Assembly (NCBI GenBank): GCA_014380255.1
Contig: JACMKG010000185.1
Span: forward strand, 1-11,394
DNA length: 11,394 nucleotides
DNA from: Prolixibacteraceae bacterium
Lineage (GTDB): Bacteria > Bacteroidota > Bacteroidia > Bacteroidales > Prolixibacteraceae
Reading direction: 5' to 3'
Position 1 is the stretch's first letter; the number at the start of each line of letters is the position of its first letter. This document shows positions 1 through 7,552 of this stretch, one piece after another. The notes under the pieces are model-generated. The model did not search any database and was not told where the DNA came from. It saw only the letters and a program-made list of their open reading frames with translations. The position numbers and the translations under genes were made by a program.

Positions 1-741
1 GCATCTAAACGAAACATTAAAGGGGTAAATTTAGGAAACGGGCTTTACCCAACTGAAGCTTCTGCCAAACAATTTGGAATGACTCAAAAGGAGTTGTCAG
101 ATTTGTTTTGGAAAGGAGTCAATGTCGATTATTCCAAACTGGAGGCTACAGGGAAGACTGTTCAAGCTGTACTTGCGGCAGGAAAGGAAGTCCAGATTAC
201 CAATCCCAATGGAACCGATTTAAAAGTTCGTATTGAGAAGCGGCCAGTGATTGTAAGTGATGGAGTTCTTTCTGCTGATGATCTGAAGAAAGGATTTGCC
301 TCATCACAGGTTTACCTTCCGGCCGGGGAGGCCTATTTAGCGCCAGTTCCCGGATCTGCAGAAGGAAAAGTTGTAGTAGATCATCAATTCTACCAGGGTA
401 AAGAGATCACTGGACTTACTTTGACCTTTAAGGCAGGAAAACTTACCTCCATGACGGCAAAATCTGGTCTGGAGCCACTCAAGAAATTGTATGATGCCGC
501 TGAACCCGGTAAAGAAGAATTCGCTTTTGTTGATTTGGGATTAAATCCCAATGTACAATTGAAGGCTGGGAGTAAACTGGGTGCCTGGATGCCTGCTGGC
601 ATGGTGACAGTCGGTATAGGCAACAACATGTGGGCAGGGGGTGAAAATAAAAATGCCTATTCGCTGTTTTCTTTTTTGCCTGGGAGTACGCTGAAAGTGG
701 ATGGTAAAGTCTTAGTGGAAAACGGCATGTTGAAAAATTAA
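1..741 (+). CDS. Peptidase M29 (aminopeptidase T-like) protein, C-terminal part; metal site apparently degenerate
   Basis: The reading frame is open from the first base of the window and ends in TAA at 739-741, giving 246 residues of a gene that begins upstream. An internal ATG at 79 is not taken as the start, because the frame before it (PTEASAKQFGM) continues the family pattern. M29 aminopeptidases are metal-dependent exopeptidases of about 370-410 residues. Resemblance is seen in the helix with VDYSKL, the strand ITNPNGTDLKV, the PAGEAYLAPV segment (328-330 encodes the conserved Glu), an NP turn after LGL, and the closing KVDGKVLVENG hairpin. By eye, the second Glu before the LGLNP turn and the His and His-x-Asp ligands of the last third are replaced (MVTVGIGNNM and AYSLFSF where the family has His-rich segments). 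This suggests an inactive or repurposed member. The family call is fairly sure; the loss of activity is inference. The gene converges on the next one across a shared terminator. Confidence 0.72.
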   Translation, partial: ASKRNIKGVNLGNGLYPTEASAKQFGMTQKELSDLFWKGVNVDYSKLEATGKTVQAVLAAGKEVQITNPNGTDLKVRIEKRPVIVSDGVLSADDLKKGFASSQVYLPAGEAYLAPVPGSAEGKVVVDHQFYQGKEITGLTLTFKAGKLTSMTAKSGLEPLKKLYDAAEPGKEEFAFVDLGLNPNVQLKAGSKLGAWMPAGMVTVGIGNNMWAGGENKNAYSLFSFLPGSTLKVDGKVLVENGMLKN

Positions 742-785
742 GCGTAACCTAAAGATTTTTAAAGTTGAACTATAAGTGAATAAAG

Positions 786-817
786 AAAGGTCATCTTTAG
801 AATGGGATGACCTTTTT
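786..817. terminator. Bidirectional rho-independent terminator between convergent genes
   Basis: A perfect 10-bp stem (AAAGGTCATC at 786-795, GATGACCTTT at 806-815) encloses a 10-base loop. On the plus strand it runs into a T run (813-817). On the minus strand the complement ends in TTTCTTTA. It lies 44 bases after the stop of the M29-like gene and 40 bases beyond the stop of the minus-strand oxidoreductase, so it can serve both. Confidence 0.85.
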
Positions 818-856
818 ATTGTAAAATCAGTGGATTTTTCTGAATCAATTGATGAT

Positions 857-3775
857 TTATTTTATCACCGCATCCCACAGTACTTCCACCGGGTGCAGCA
901 CTTTACGTCCTGTGCCATCTTCAATGTGATGACGGCAGGAAGTGCCGGGAGCGGTAATGATTTCTGCTGCGGGTGCCTTGCGCACTTCAGGAAACAGGTG
1001 AAGCTCGCCAATCTGCATGCTTAAGTCGTAATGCTCCTTTTCATAGCCAAAGGAACCGGCCATACCGCAACAGCCGCTTTTGATCTCCTGTACCTTATAA
1101 TTGACAGGCAGTTGAAGCATCTGAATGGTCGGTAGGGTAGAGGCCACCGCCTTTTGCTGGCAATGACCGTGCAGTTTAATAGTCCTTTCATCGGTAGTAA
1201 ATTGCTCACTCCGGATATTTTCTTTGGATACTTCGCTGACAATAAATTCCTCCAGCAGCATCGCATTCTTTCCAAGCAGTTTGGCTGTCTGCTGAAGCGA
1301 TTTATCCACCAGGTCAGGATATTCGTCACGGAAGGTAAGGATGGTGGATGGCTCAATACCGATCAAGGGTACTTCTTCTGAAATGATGGTTGAAAGATGG
1401 GCAACATTGTAGTTGGCGATCTCTTTGGCTTTGCGTACCATACCTTTGGAAAGGAAGGTGCGCCCGCTTTCCATGTGCTTTGGAATCACGACCTCATAGC
1501 CTAATTTATTCAACAGTAAAATGGCTTTTATCCCGATATGACTCTCATTGAAATTGGTAAACTCATCGGCAAACAGATACACCTTTTTAAGGCTCTTTTC
1601 TGACGATTTGTGCTTCCCTTGCCAGTGACGCAACGTTTCATCTGACAGCTTTGGAATATTCCTCTGGGGAGCAAATCTGATGGCTTTCTTAAATAAATCA
1701 GTTCCGGTAATGAAATTAGTGACTGGTCTGAAGAACATGCCCAAGCCGTTGATTCTGGGTAAGTAGGCAATCAGGCGTGAACGCATAGGAAACCCGTGCT
1801 GATCGTAGTATTGCTGAAGGAATTCGGCCTTGAACTTGGCCATGTCAACATTGGAAGGGCACTCCGACTTACAGGCCTTACACATGATACACAGGTCGAG
1901 CACCTGCAGCACTTCTTCTGAATCGAAGACATTGCCATTCTTTGGCCTTGTAAGGTATTCGCGCAAGGCATTGGCACGGGCACGAGTAGTTTTATCTTCA
2001 TCGCCCGTAGCCATGTAAGTAGGGCACATGGTACCCCCTATAAGGCTGCTTTTACGGCAGTCGGCTGAGCCGTTGCACATCTCCACAGAACGGAGCAAAT
2101 CGCCGTGGGGAGCATAATCAAAGAGGGTGTCAGCCTTAAAAGAGGGCTGTCCCATTAAAAGGCGAAGGTCCTGGGTGATGGGAGGGGTATCCACAATCTT
2201 GCCCGGGTTCATAACGTTGAATGGGTCCCAGGTGTATTTAAGTTTACGGATCAGCTCATAGTTGTGCTGTCCCAACATAAAGGGAATGAACTCTCCACGT
2301 AATCTACCGTCACCATGCTCACCGCTTAAAGAGCCCCTGTATTTTTTGACCAGCTGGGCTACTTCCCTGGCAAGCGTATGATAGATTTTCACATCTTCGG
2401 GATCCTTCAGGTTGAGCAAAGGCCTTAAATGCAGCTCCCCGGTAGCGATATGACCATAATACACACACGTCAATCCATGGCGGGCAATGATTCTATTAAA
2501 CTCATGAATATAATCAGGCAAGTAATCCGGTGCCACTGCTGTATCTTCAATAACCGTCACGTTTCTTTTCTCACCCGGTATGTTGGATAGTACGCCTAGT
2601 CCGGCTTTTCGTAATTCCCATATCTTTTTAATGCTCTCCTTATCGGTAAACAAAGGAAAATGATACCCGTAGCCATGTTTTAAAAGATCCTCTTCAAGAG
2701 CTTTGGCTTTTTTAATAATCTCCTCTTCCACATCGGACGAGAACTCAATGGTCAGGATGGCTTCCGGATTCCCTTTGATAAAGAACCTGTTTTTGCGTTG
2801 ATCGATATTCTCAGCCGTGCAATTCAATATGATGGCATCCGTGAGTTCAATGGCATCAGGCTGATGGCGAAGAGCCACAATGTTGCCGTGGATGGCATCT
2901 TCGAGCGAATTGAAATGAGCACATACCAATCCCTGGTATTTGGGAGGAAGCGGGATCAGGTTAAGCCTTATTTTATGGATGAAAAGCAATGTTCCTTCAG
3001 AGCCTGCCAGCAGTTTGCAGAAGTTGAAAAGCTTGCCATTGGACGTAAAGGGGTCTGTTTCAAGCAATATATCCAGTGCATAGCCATTGTTACGACGGGT
3101 AACTTTTGGGTCAGGATATTCCTTCCGTATTTGTTCCTGGTTAAAAGGGTCTGAAAGTGTTTCCTGTATATTCTTATATATCTTGGTTTCCAAGAGTTCA
3201 GAATCTGCATTGCATTTAGCCTTGAATTCTTCCGTGCTTAGGGCCTTAAAGGTGATGTCGGACCCGTCGGAGAGAATGCCATCTACTTCCAGGACGTGTT
3301 CACGGGCGCTCCCATAGATCAAAGAGTGCAACCCGCAGGAGTTATTGCCCAGCATGCCCCCGATGCAGCAACGGTTGGCTGTCGAGGTTTCGGGGGCAAA
3401 CTGCAGATCGTGTTTAGCGAGAAACTGATTCAGTTCAGCCAGTACGACACCCGGTTCTACATCAACCCAGTGCTCAGCGATGTTTAGTTCACCGATTTTA
3501 TTCATGTATTTTGAGACATCCACCACGATACCGGCACCTACAACCTGTCCGGCCAATGAGGTTCCCCCGGCTCTTGGAATCACTGAAGTGCCGGTTTGCC
3601 TTGCAAAAGCTATTATTTTCCGAATATCTTCCTTGTTCTTTGGCCGGGTGACGGCTTGCGGAATCTCGCGGTAGGAGGAGGCGTCAGTGGCATAAATTAC
3701 CTTTTGAACCTGATCTGTAAATACATCCCCATCCAAAGATTGCTTAAGACTGAAAAATGGATTTGTCGGTTTCAT
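857..3775 (-). CDS. FAD-linked oxidase fused to 4Fe-4S/CCG domain: YdiJ-type 2-hydroxyacid (D-lactate or D-2-hydroxyglutarate) dehydrogenase
   Basis: From the ATG at 3775 the product has 972 residues. A TTG at 3793 would add six, but it lies inside a candidate -7 box, so ATG is preferred. Domains in order (numbered from the TTG): FAD-binding PCMH fold about 35-270 (PRAGGTSLAGQ, CCIGGMLGNNSCG, GSEGT); FAD-oxidase C-terminal domain about 270-535, with metal/substrate histidines in YYGHIATGELHLRP and GEHGDGRLRGEF; a cysteine-rich segment (C573, C579, C590-Pro); a 4Fe-4S motif CxxCxxCxxxCP (C635, C638, C641, C645); and a CCG-type domain (C878, C908-C909-G910, C953). This order is that of YdiJ-like proteins, about 1000 residues long, which join the roles of GlcD and GlcF in one chain. 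They oxidise a D-2-hydroxyacid to the 2-oxoacid and pass electrons through Fe-S to a carrier. The substrate cannot be fixed from sequence; D-lactate or D-2-hydroxyglutarate are the main options. No signal peptide or membrane segment is seen, so it is probably cytosolic or peripheral. It is divergent from pta. Confidence 0.88.
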   Translation of the reverse strand: MKPTNPFFSLKQSLDGDVFTDQVQKVIYATDASSYREIPQAVTRPKNKEDIRKIIAFARQTGTSVIPRAGGTSLAGQVVGAGIVVDVSKYMNKIGELNIAEHWVDVEPGVVLAELNQFLAKHDLQFAPETSTANRCCIGGMLGNNSCGLHSLIYGSAREHVLEVDGILSDGSDITFKALSTEEFKAKCNADSELLETKIYKNIQETLSDPFNQEQIRKEYPDPKVTRRNNGYALDILLETDPFTSNGKLFNFCKLLAGSEGTLLFIHKIRLNLIPLPPKYQGLVCAHFNSLEDAIHGNIVALRHQPDAIELTDAIILNCTAENIDQRKNRFFIKGNPEAILTIEFSSDVEEEIIKKAKALEEDLLKHGYGYHFPLFTDKESIKKIWELRKAGLGVLSNIPGEKRNVTVIEDTAVAPDYLPDYIHEFNRIIARHGLTCVYYGHIATGELHLRPLLNLKDPEDVKIYHTLAREVAQLVKKYRGSLSGEHGDGRLRGEFIPFMLGQHNYELIRKLKYTWDPFNVMNPGKIVDTPPITQDLRLLMGQPSFKADTLFDYAPHGDLLRSVEMCNGSADCRKSSLIGGTMCPTYMATGDEDKTTRARANALREYLTRPKNGNVFDSEEVLQVLDLCIMCKACKSECPSNVDMAKFKAEFLQQYYDQHGFPMRSRLIAYLPRINGLGMFFRPVTNFITGTDLFKKAIRFAPQRNIPKLSDETLRHWQGKHKSSEKSLKKVYLFADEFTNFNESHIGIKAILLLNKLGYEVVIPKHMESGRTFLSKGMVRKAKEIANYNVAHLSTIISEEVPLIGIEPSTILTFRDEYPDLVDKSLQQTAKLLGKNAMLLEEFIVSEVSKENIRSEQFTTDERTIKLHGHCQQKAVASTLPTIQMLQLPVNYKVQEIKSGCCGMAGSFGYEKEHYDLSMQIGELHLFPEVRKAPAAEIITAPGTSCRHHIEDGTGRKVLHPVEVLWDAVIK

Positions 3776-3790
3776 AGGCGAAAGTTTGTT

Positions 3791-3817
3791 CAAAAATAAG
3801 TAAATAAAGCATGCAAA
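3791..3817 (-). promoter_or_regulatory. Candidate Bacteroidota promoter for the FAD/Fe-S oxidoreductase
   Basis: On the minus strand 3798-3791 reads TATTTTTG, a full match to the Bacteroidota -7 form TAnnTTTG. A TTTG lies upstream at 3817-3814, but the spacer is only 15 bases where about 19 is usual, so the -33 part is doubtful. Transcription from here would start about 10 bases before the ATG at 3775, giving a very short leader and ruling out the TTG start at 3793. Confidence 0.35.
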
Positions 3818-3941
3818 GAATAGGAGGGAATCGATTGCCTGCTAATTGATAAGAGCCTTTTAGGGTTGCATGCAGATATGAGATTTATCAGTCTGAGTAA
3901 TAATATTTCAAAACTTAAGGCTCACCTCGGTATAAATTCAG

Positions 3942-3949
3942 TACTTTTG
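3942..3949 (+). promoter_or_regulatory. Candidate -7 box of the pta promoter
   Basis: TACTTTTG matches the Bacteroidota -7 consensus TAnnTTTG at all fixed positions and lies 41 bases before the pta ATG, giving a leader of roughly 35 bases. No clean TTTG or TTG is found at the expected -33 place (TTAAGG at 3915-3920 is the nearest), so the call rests on the -7 box and its position in the divergent intergenic region. Confidence 0.45.
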
Positions 3950-3990
3950 AGTCGAATTTTTTACTACAAAGTTTAAACTTTTAATCAGCG

Positions 3991-4995
3991 ATGGAAATCT
4001 TAAAACGTGTCTATCAAAACTCTCAGAAATATCAGAAAAAGATTGTTTTACCAGAGGGATCTGAACCCAGGACACTGCGTGCAGTGGAAATAGTTTTGAA
4101 TCAAAAGCTTGCTCAAATCATACTTTTGGGTGACCCGAAAGAAATAAACCAGACTGCCTGTGATATTGGAGTAAATATCGAAGGAGCTACTATAGTAAAT
4201 CCTAAAACTGATTCACGGCGTGAATCATACGCTGAAATAATGCTTGAGATCCGTAAAGGTAAAGGTTTAACTCGTGAAGCAGCTCTTGAGTTGCTGAATG
4301 ATCCTTTGTACTTTGCCCCTTTAATGATAAAGAACGGTGATGCGGATGGTGAACTGGCAGGAGCAATCAATGCAACAGGCGATGTGCTTCGCCCTGCATT
4401 CCAGTATGTAAAGACTTTACCGGGTGTGAGTGTAGTGTCGGGTGCATTTTTAATGTTTGTGAACGATCCTCATTTTGGTCACGACGGTATCCTTGTTTTT
4501 GCTGATTGCGCCGTTTTGCCGGATCCTGATGAACGTCAATTGGCTGAAATAGCAGTTACAACTGCTAAGACGGCAAAAGCTATAATTGGAATGGACCCAC
4601 GGGTTGCCATGTTAAGTTTCTCGACCATGGGCAGCGCACAGCATCCACGGGTTGATAAAGTAGTGAATGCAACAAGGATTGCCCGCGAGATGGATCCTGA
4701 ACTGAAGATTGACGGAGAAATGCAACTTGATGCTGCCTTGATTCCTGAAGTTGGACGTTTAAAAGCTCCTAACAGTGAGGTGGCAGGCCGTGCCAATATA
4801 TTGGTGTTCCCTAGTCTGGAAGCTGCCAACATTGGTTACAAGTTGGTTCAGCGCCTTGGAAAAGCAGAGGCTGTTGGACCTATTCTGCAGGGAATGGCTG
4901 CGCCGATCAATGATCTTTCAAGAGGCTGTTCGGTGAGCGATATTGTGAATATGGTAGCAATAACTGCCAATCAGGCGGCGGCCCTTTTTGACTAA
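3991..4995 (+). CDS. pta: Phosphate acetyltransferase
   Basis: The enzyme converts acetyl-CoA and phosphate to acetyl phosphate and CoA in the cytosol, the first step of the acetate/ATP pathway finished by acetate kinase. The 334-residue length fits the short single-domain class, without the N-terminal DRTGG regulatory region of the long enterobacterial form. The start opens with MEILKRVYQNSQKYQKKIVL, followed by PEGSEPRTLRA, as usual. The PTA_PTB domain covers the whole chain. The C-terminal block GPILQGMAAPINDLSRGCS, then VSDIVNM, carries the Ser-Arg pair (S310, R311) and Asp (D317) that correspond to the CoA/phosphate-site residues known in the archaeal enzyme. DGELAGAINATGDVLRPA and DCAVLPDPDERQLA are further family signatures. 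It is the first gene of a plus-strand series pta / dehydrogenase-like / ackA. The 193-base spacer before the next gene means co-transcription is likely but not certain. Confidence 0.96.
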   Translation: MEILKRVYQNSQKYQKKIVLPEGSEPRTLRAVEIVLNQKLAQIILLGDPKEINQTACDIGVNIEGATIVNPKTDSRRESYAEIMLEIRKGKGLTREAALELLNDPLYFAPLMIKNGDADGELAGAINATGDVLRPAFQYVKTLPGVSVVSGAFLMFVNDPHFGHDGILVFADCAVLPDPDERQLAEIAVTTAKTAKAIIGMDPRVAMLSFSTMGSAQHPRVDKVVNATRIAREMDPELKIDGEMQLDAALIPEVGRLKAPNSEVAGRANILVFPSLEAANIGYKLVQRLGKAEAVGPILQGMAAPINDLSRGCSVSDIVNMVAITANQAAALFD

Positions 4996-5000
4996 TAAAT

Positions 5001-5166
5001 GCAGTAGCCAGTTGTAAGAAGCTGGTAGCTTGAACAGGAAGAATGTATTGATAATAAGGGCTGTTGGCGGCTAGTGGCTGGCAAGAAATGCTTCGAACAG
5101 AGGTGAGTTAAGATGATAGGAGCATGGTTTTGCCGGATGCGAGTAGCCAGAAGCCAGCAACTTGAA
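5001..5166. repeat. Degenerate GTAGCCAG/CTGGTAGC intergenic repeats
   Basis: The pta to dehydrogenase spacer contains related short units in both orientations: AGTAGCCAG (5003-5011), GCTGGTAGCTTGAACAG (5021-5037), GGCTAGTGGCTGGCAAG (5069-5085) then CTTCGAACAG (5091-5100), and GAGTAGCCAGAAGCCAGCAA (5141-5160) followed by CTTG. The units share a core of GTAGCCAG or its complement with a CTTGAA/CTTCGAA flank. They resemble dispersed intergenic repeats of the GTAGCCAGTAGCC kind that I associate with Bacteroidota genomes. No open frame of note is present. They could form imperfect hairpins in a pta-to-dehydrogenase transcript. Confidence 0.5.
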
Positions 5167-5188
5167 TTAATTATTTAATAGTATAATC

Positions 5189-6160
5189 ATGCCAGGTGAA
5201 ATTATTTATGAACCAATAGAAGACTTTGGTTTAAGTAAAAAAGATAGAAGCAAAACGCTCTTTTCCAAGATTGGTGTTGTGGGATGCGGTCTGGTTGGCC
5301 AGAACATCGCACGTGTGGCCAGTTTCTATGGAATTGAAGTCGTTTTTATTGAAGTAAGTGAAGAGAAAATTAAGGAAGCATACAAAAATATTGAGAATCT
5401 GCTCGACGAACGTATTGAACACTGGGGAATTACCCAGGGAGAGAAACGTGCCAGCCTTTCAAGAATAAAAGGAACCCTTGATTACAACGATCTTAAAGGA
5501 TGCGACTTTGTAATTGAAGCCATCAGGGCTGTTGACCGCGGTGGAAAGATTAAAGAAAGAAAAGAAATCTTCCATAAGATTGAAGAAGTAGTGGACAAGG
5601 ATTGTATCATAGCCACGAATTCAACCACCATCGTTATCACAGAACTGTCATCCGACCTTATATACCGCGATCGTTGTGTGAGCCTGCATTTCTTTGTAAA
5701 CTCACAGGAAGCACGCATCGTGGAAGTCGTAAAGGGATTGTATACCACTGATGAATCGTATCAGAAAGTATGCAAATTCGTCACTCTTATCAACCGCAAG
5801 ATTGTACCTGTTCAGGAATCGGCAGGTCTGGTAAGCGTGCGAATGTTTGTGGTAGCCCTAAATGAAGCCTGCGAGATACTGATGGAAGGCATCTCTACGG
5901 TTGATGATATTGATCAGACTCTGAAGATTGGACTGGGCATGCGTATGGGCGTCTTTGAAGTCGCCGATAAGATGGGCCTGGATAAGATTATTCGTTGGAT
6001 GGATAATATTTACAACGAATTTGGCGATGTGCGATACAAGCCAAATCCTTACCTGCGCAAGTTAGTACGTGCCAAACATCTGGGAATAGAAACTGGTGAA
6101 GGGTTCTATAAGTACGATGAGAACAGGAAAAAAATAGTTATTACGAGAACAGGCTGTTAA
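5189..6160 (+). CDS. 3-hydroxyacyl-CoA dehydrogenase family protein with altered catalytic positions
   Basis: The 323-residue protein has the two domains of 3-hydroxyacyl-CoA (3-hydroxybutyryl-CoA) dehydrogenases: an NAD-binding Rossmann fold (G32-C-G34-L-V-G37, acidic E55 after the second strand) and a C-terminal helical 3HCDH domain (about 207-309, ending NPYLRKLV ... ETGEGFYKY). The family oxidises or reduces 3-hydroxyacyl-CoA with NAD. The general-base His (LHFF, H167) and its partner Glu (E179) are present at the normal spacing. The catalytic Ser position holds Thr (T146 in ATNSTT). The usual Asn of the GF-x-x-NR motif is Val (GLVSVR, V217-R218). HFFNP is changed to HFFVN, and the loop after VIEAI is about five residues longer. 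There is also an extra N-terminal stretch of about 25 residues before the fold. By place it could serve butyrate formation, but the changes suggest another substrate or a non-standard role. It sits between pta and ackA. Confidence 0.82.
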   Translation: MPGEIIYEPIEDFGLSKKDRSKTLFSKIGVVGCGLVGQNIARVASFYGIEVVFIEVSEEKIKEAYKNIENLLDERIEHWGITQGEKRASLSRIKGTLDYNDLKGCDFVIEAIRAVDRGGKIKERKEIFHKIEEVVDKDCIIATNSTTIVITELSSDLIYRDRCVSLHFFVNSQEARIVEVVKGLYTTDESYQKVCKFVTLINRKIVPVQESAGLVSVRMFVVALNEACEILMEGISTVDDIDQTLKIGLGMRMGVFEVADKMGLDKIIRWMDNIYNEFGDVRYKPNPYLRKLVRAKHLGIETGEGFYKYDENRKKIVITRTGC

Positions 6161-6166
6161 AGCCTG
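6150..6166 (+). other. Small stem-loop over the dehydrogenase stop codon
   Basis: CAGGCT (6150-6155) and AGCCTG (6161-6166) form a 6-bp stem with a 5-base loop that includes the TAA stop (6158-6160). No T run follows, so it is not a standard terminator. It may be a processing or stability element between the dehydrogenase-like gene and ackA, or chance. The remaining 117 bases to ackA show no other clear signal. Confidence 0.25.
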
Positions 6167-6283
6167 ATAAGCTCAAATACATAAATTGAAATAGAATGAA
6201 ACGAGCCATGAGAAAATCTTCCCTCACACAGGAATGTTTGTTGGCGAGTTCCATCTGACAATTAAAAAACAAATTATAAACAG

Positions 6284-7492
6284 ATGAAAATTCTTGTTTT
6301 AAATTGCGGAAGCAGTTCCATAAAATATCAGCTTTTCACGATGGCCAACAGAACGGTCATTGCCAAAGGAGGCGTAGAGAAGCTAGGAATGAAAGGTAGC
6401 TTCCTTAAACATGTCCGTCAGGATGGACAGGTTGTCGTTTTTGAAGGTGAAATTCTGGACCATAAAATAGGCATTGAGTATATTTTGGGTATTCTTACCA
6501 GTGAAAAGCATGGCTGTCTGAAAACCCTGAATGAACTGGATGCTGTGGGCCATAGGGTGGTGCATGGTGGTGAACGTTTTAATTCAAGCGTTCTGTTAAC
6601 CGATGAGGTGCTTGCTGAAGTTACGAAATGCATTGATATTGCTCCATTGCACAATCCACCTAACCTTAAAGGGATCAGTGCCATGGAAGAGCTGATACCT
6701 GGAATCCCACAGGTAGGGGTTTTCGATACAGCCTTTCATCAAACCATGGAGCCTAAGGCTTACATGTACGGAATCCCTAACGTTCTGTATAAGAAATATG
6801 GAATTCGCCGCTATGGATTTCACGGAACAAGCCATCGCTACGTGACTAAACGTGCCTGTCAGCTTCTGGGCGTTGATTACAATACACAAAAGATTATCTC
6901 CTGCCATCTGGGTAACGGTGCATCTGTGACGGCCGTAAAGGATGGGAAGTCGGTTGACACTTCGATGGGATTTACCCCGTTGGAGGGCCTGATCATGGGA
7001 ACCCGCTGCGGCGACTTGGATGTGGGCGTTGTGCAGTATATCATGGAAAAAGAAGAAATAGGCAACCGCTCGGCCAATACGCTGTTTAATAAGCATGCCG
7101 GGATGCTTGGTATTTCAGGGATATCATCTGACATGCGCGAAATTGAAATGGCTAAGGCCAATGGCCATGAAAGAGCCACCCTTGCCCTTGATATGTATAA
7201 CTACCGGGTGAAAAAATACATCGGTTCTTACATTGCGGCCATGGGAGGATTGGATATTCTAATTCTGACGGGTGGAATTGGTGAGAATGCAGATACTACC
7301 CGTGAAGGTGTGTGCTCTGATCTTGAATTTCTGGGTATTTCCCTGGATCATGCGAAAAATAAAGGTTTCCGTAGCGAAGGAATCATCAGTACTCCTGATT
7401 CCCGCGTGAAGATCATGGTTGTGCCTACGGATGAAGAATTGGTGATTGCTCTTGATACAGAAGAGATCGTTCGTGAGAGTAAAAAAGTATAA
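6284..7492 (+). CDS. ackA: Acetate kinase
   Basis: Acetate kinase transfers phosphate between acetyl phosphate and ADP, giving acetate and ATP; it is cytosolic and acts after Pta. The 402-residue length is typical. The chain opens MKILVLNCGSSSIKYQLF, and the residues known to be catalytic or binding in the archaeal enzyme fall at the same numbers here: N7, R91 (GHRVVHGG), D148 (VFDTAFH), H180 (RYGFHGTSHRY), R241 (GTRCGDLD) and E384 (PTDEE). The phosphate loop CHLGNGAS (207-214) and the ILTGGIGEN segment (327-335) complete the ASKHA fold. It appears fully active. The start is the ATG at 6284, preceded by an A-rich leader without Shine-Dalgarno, as is normal in Bacteroidota. The gene ends 60 bases before a strong terminator, so it closes the pta-ackA unit. 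Confidence 0.97.
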   Translation: MKILVLNCGSSSIKYQLFTMANRTVIAKGGVEKLGMKGSFLKHVRQDGQVVVFEGEILDHKIGIEYILGILTSEKHGCLKTLNELDAVGHRVVHGGERFNSSVLLTDEVLAEVTKCIDIAPLHNPPNLKGISAMEELIPGIPQVGVFDTAFHQTMEPKAYMYGIPNVLYKKYGIRRYGFHGTSHRYVTKRACQLLGVDYNTQKIISCHLGNGASVTAVKDGKSVDTSMGFTPLEGLIMGTRCGDLDVGVVQYIMEKEEIGNRSANTLFNKHAGMLGISGISSDMREIEMAKANGHERATLALDMYNYRVKKYIGSYIAAMGGLDILILTGGIGENADTTREGVCSDLEFLGISLDHAKNKGFRSEGIISTPDSRVKIMVVPTDEELVIALDTEEIVRESKKV

Positions 7493-7552
7493 GTAAATAT
7501 TTATCCGCTGCCATCAATTTATAAGCAAAGCTTAGTATACGTAAAAGTATTG

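Noticed and set aside
776..1024. 82-codon plus-strand frame starting with GTG after the M29-like gene
   Set aside because: It runs through the bidirectional terminator and then antisense to the conserved C-terminus of the FAD/Fe-S gene; no family features.
3776..3793. TTG start at 3793 for the FAD/Fe-S oxidoreductase
   Set aside because: It falls inside a candidate -7 promoter box, an ATG lies 18 bases downstream, and the six extra residues add nothing conserved.
3809..3874. Two copies of GCATGCA in the divergent intergenic region
   Set aside because: Seven-base palindrome-like words 59 bases apart, without further flank similarity; too short to call an operator.
6196..6258. 20-codon frame (MKRAMRKSSLTQECLLASSI) before ackA, possible leader peptide
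   Set aside because: No codon run, hairpin series or terminator typical of attenuation follows; a frame this short is expected by chance.
6596..7096. 166-codon open frame on the minus strand inside ackA
   Set aside because: It is fully antisense to an intact, highly conserved acetate kinase gene and its product shows no recognisable motif; a frame shadow.
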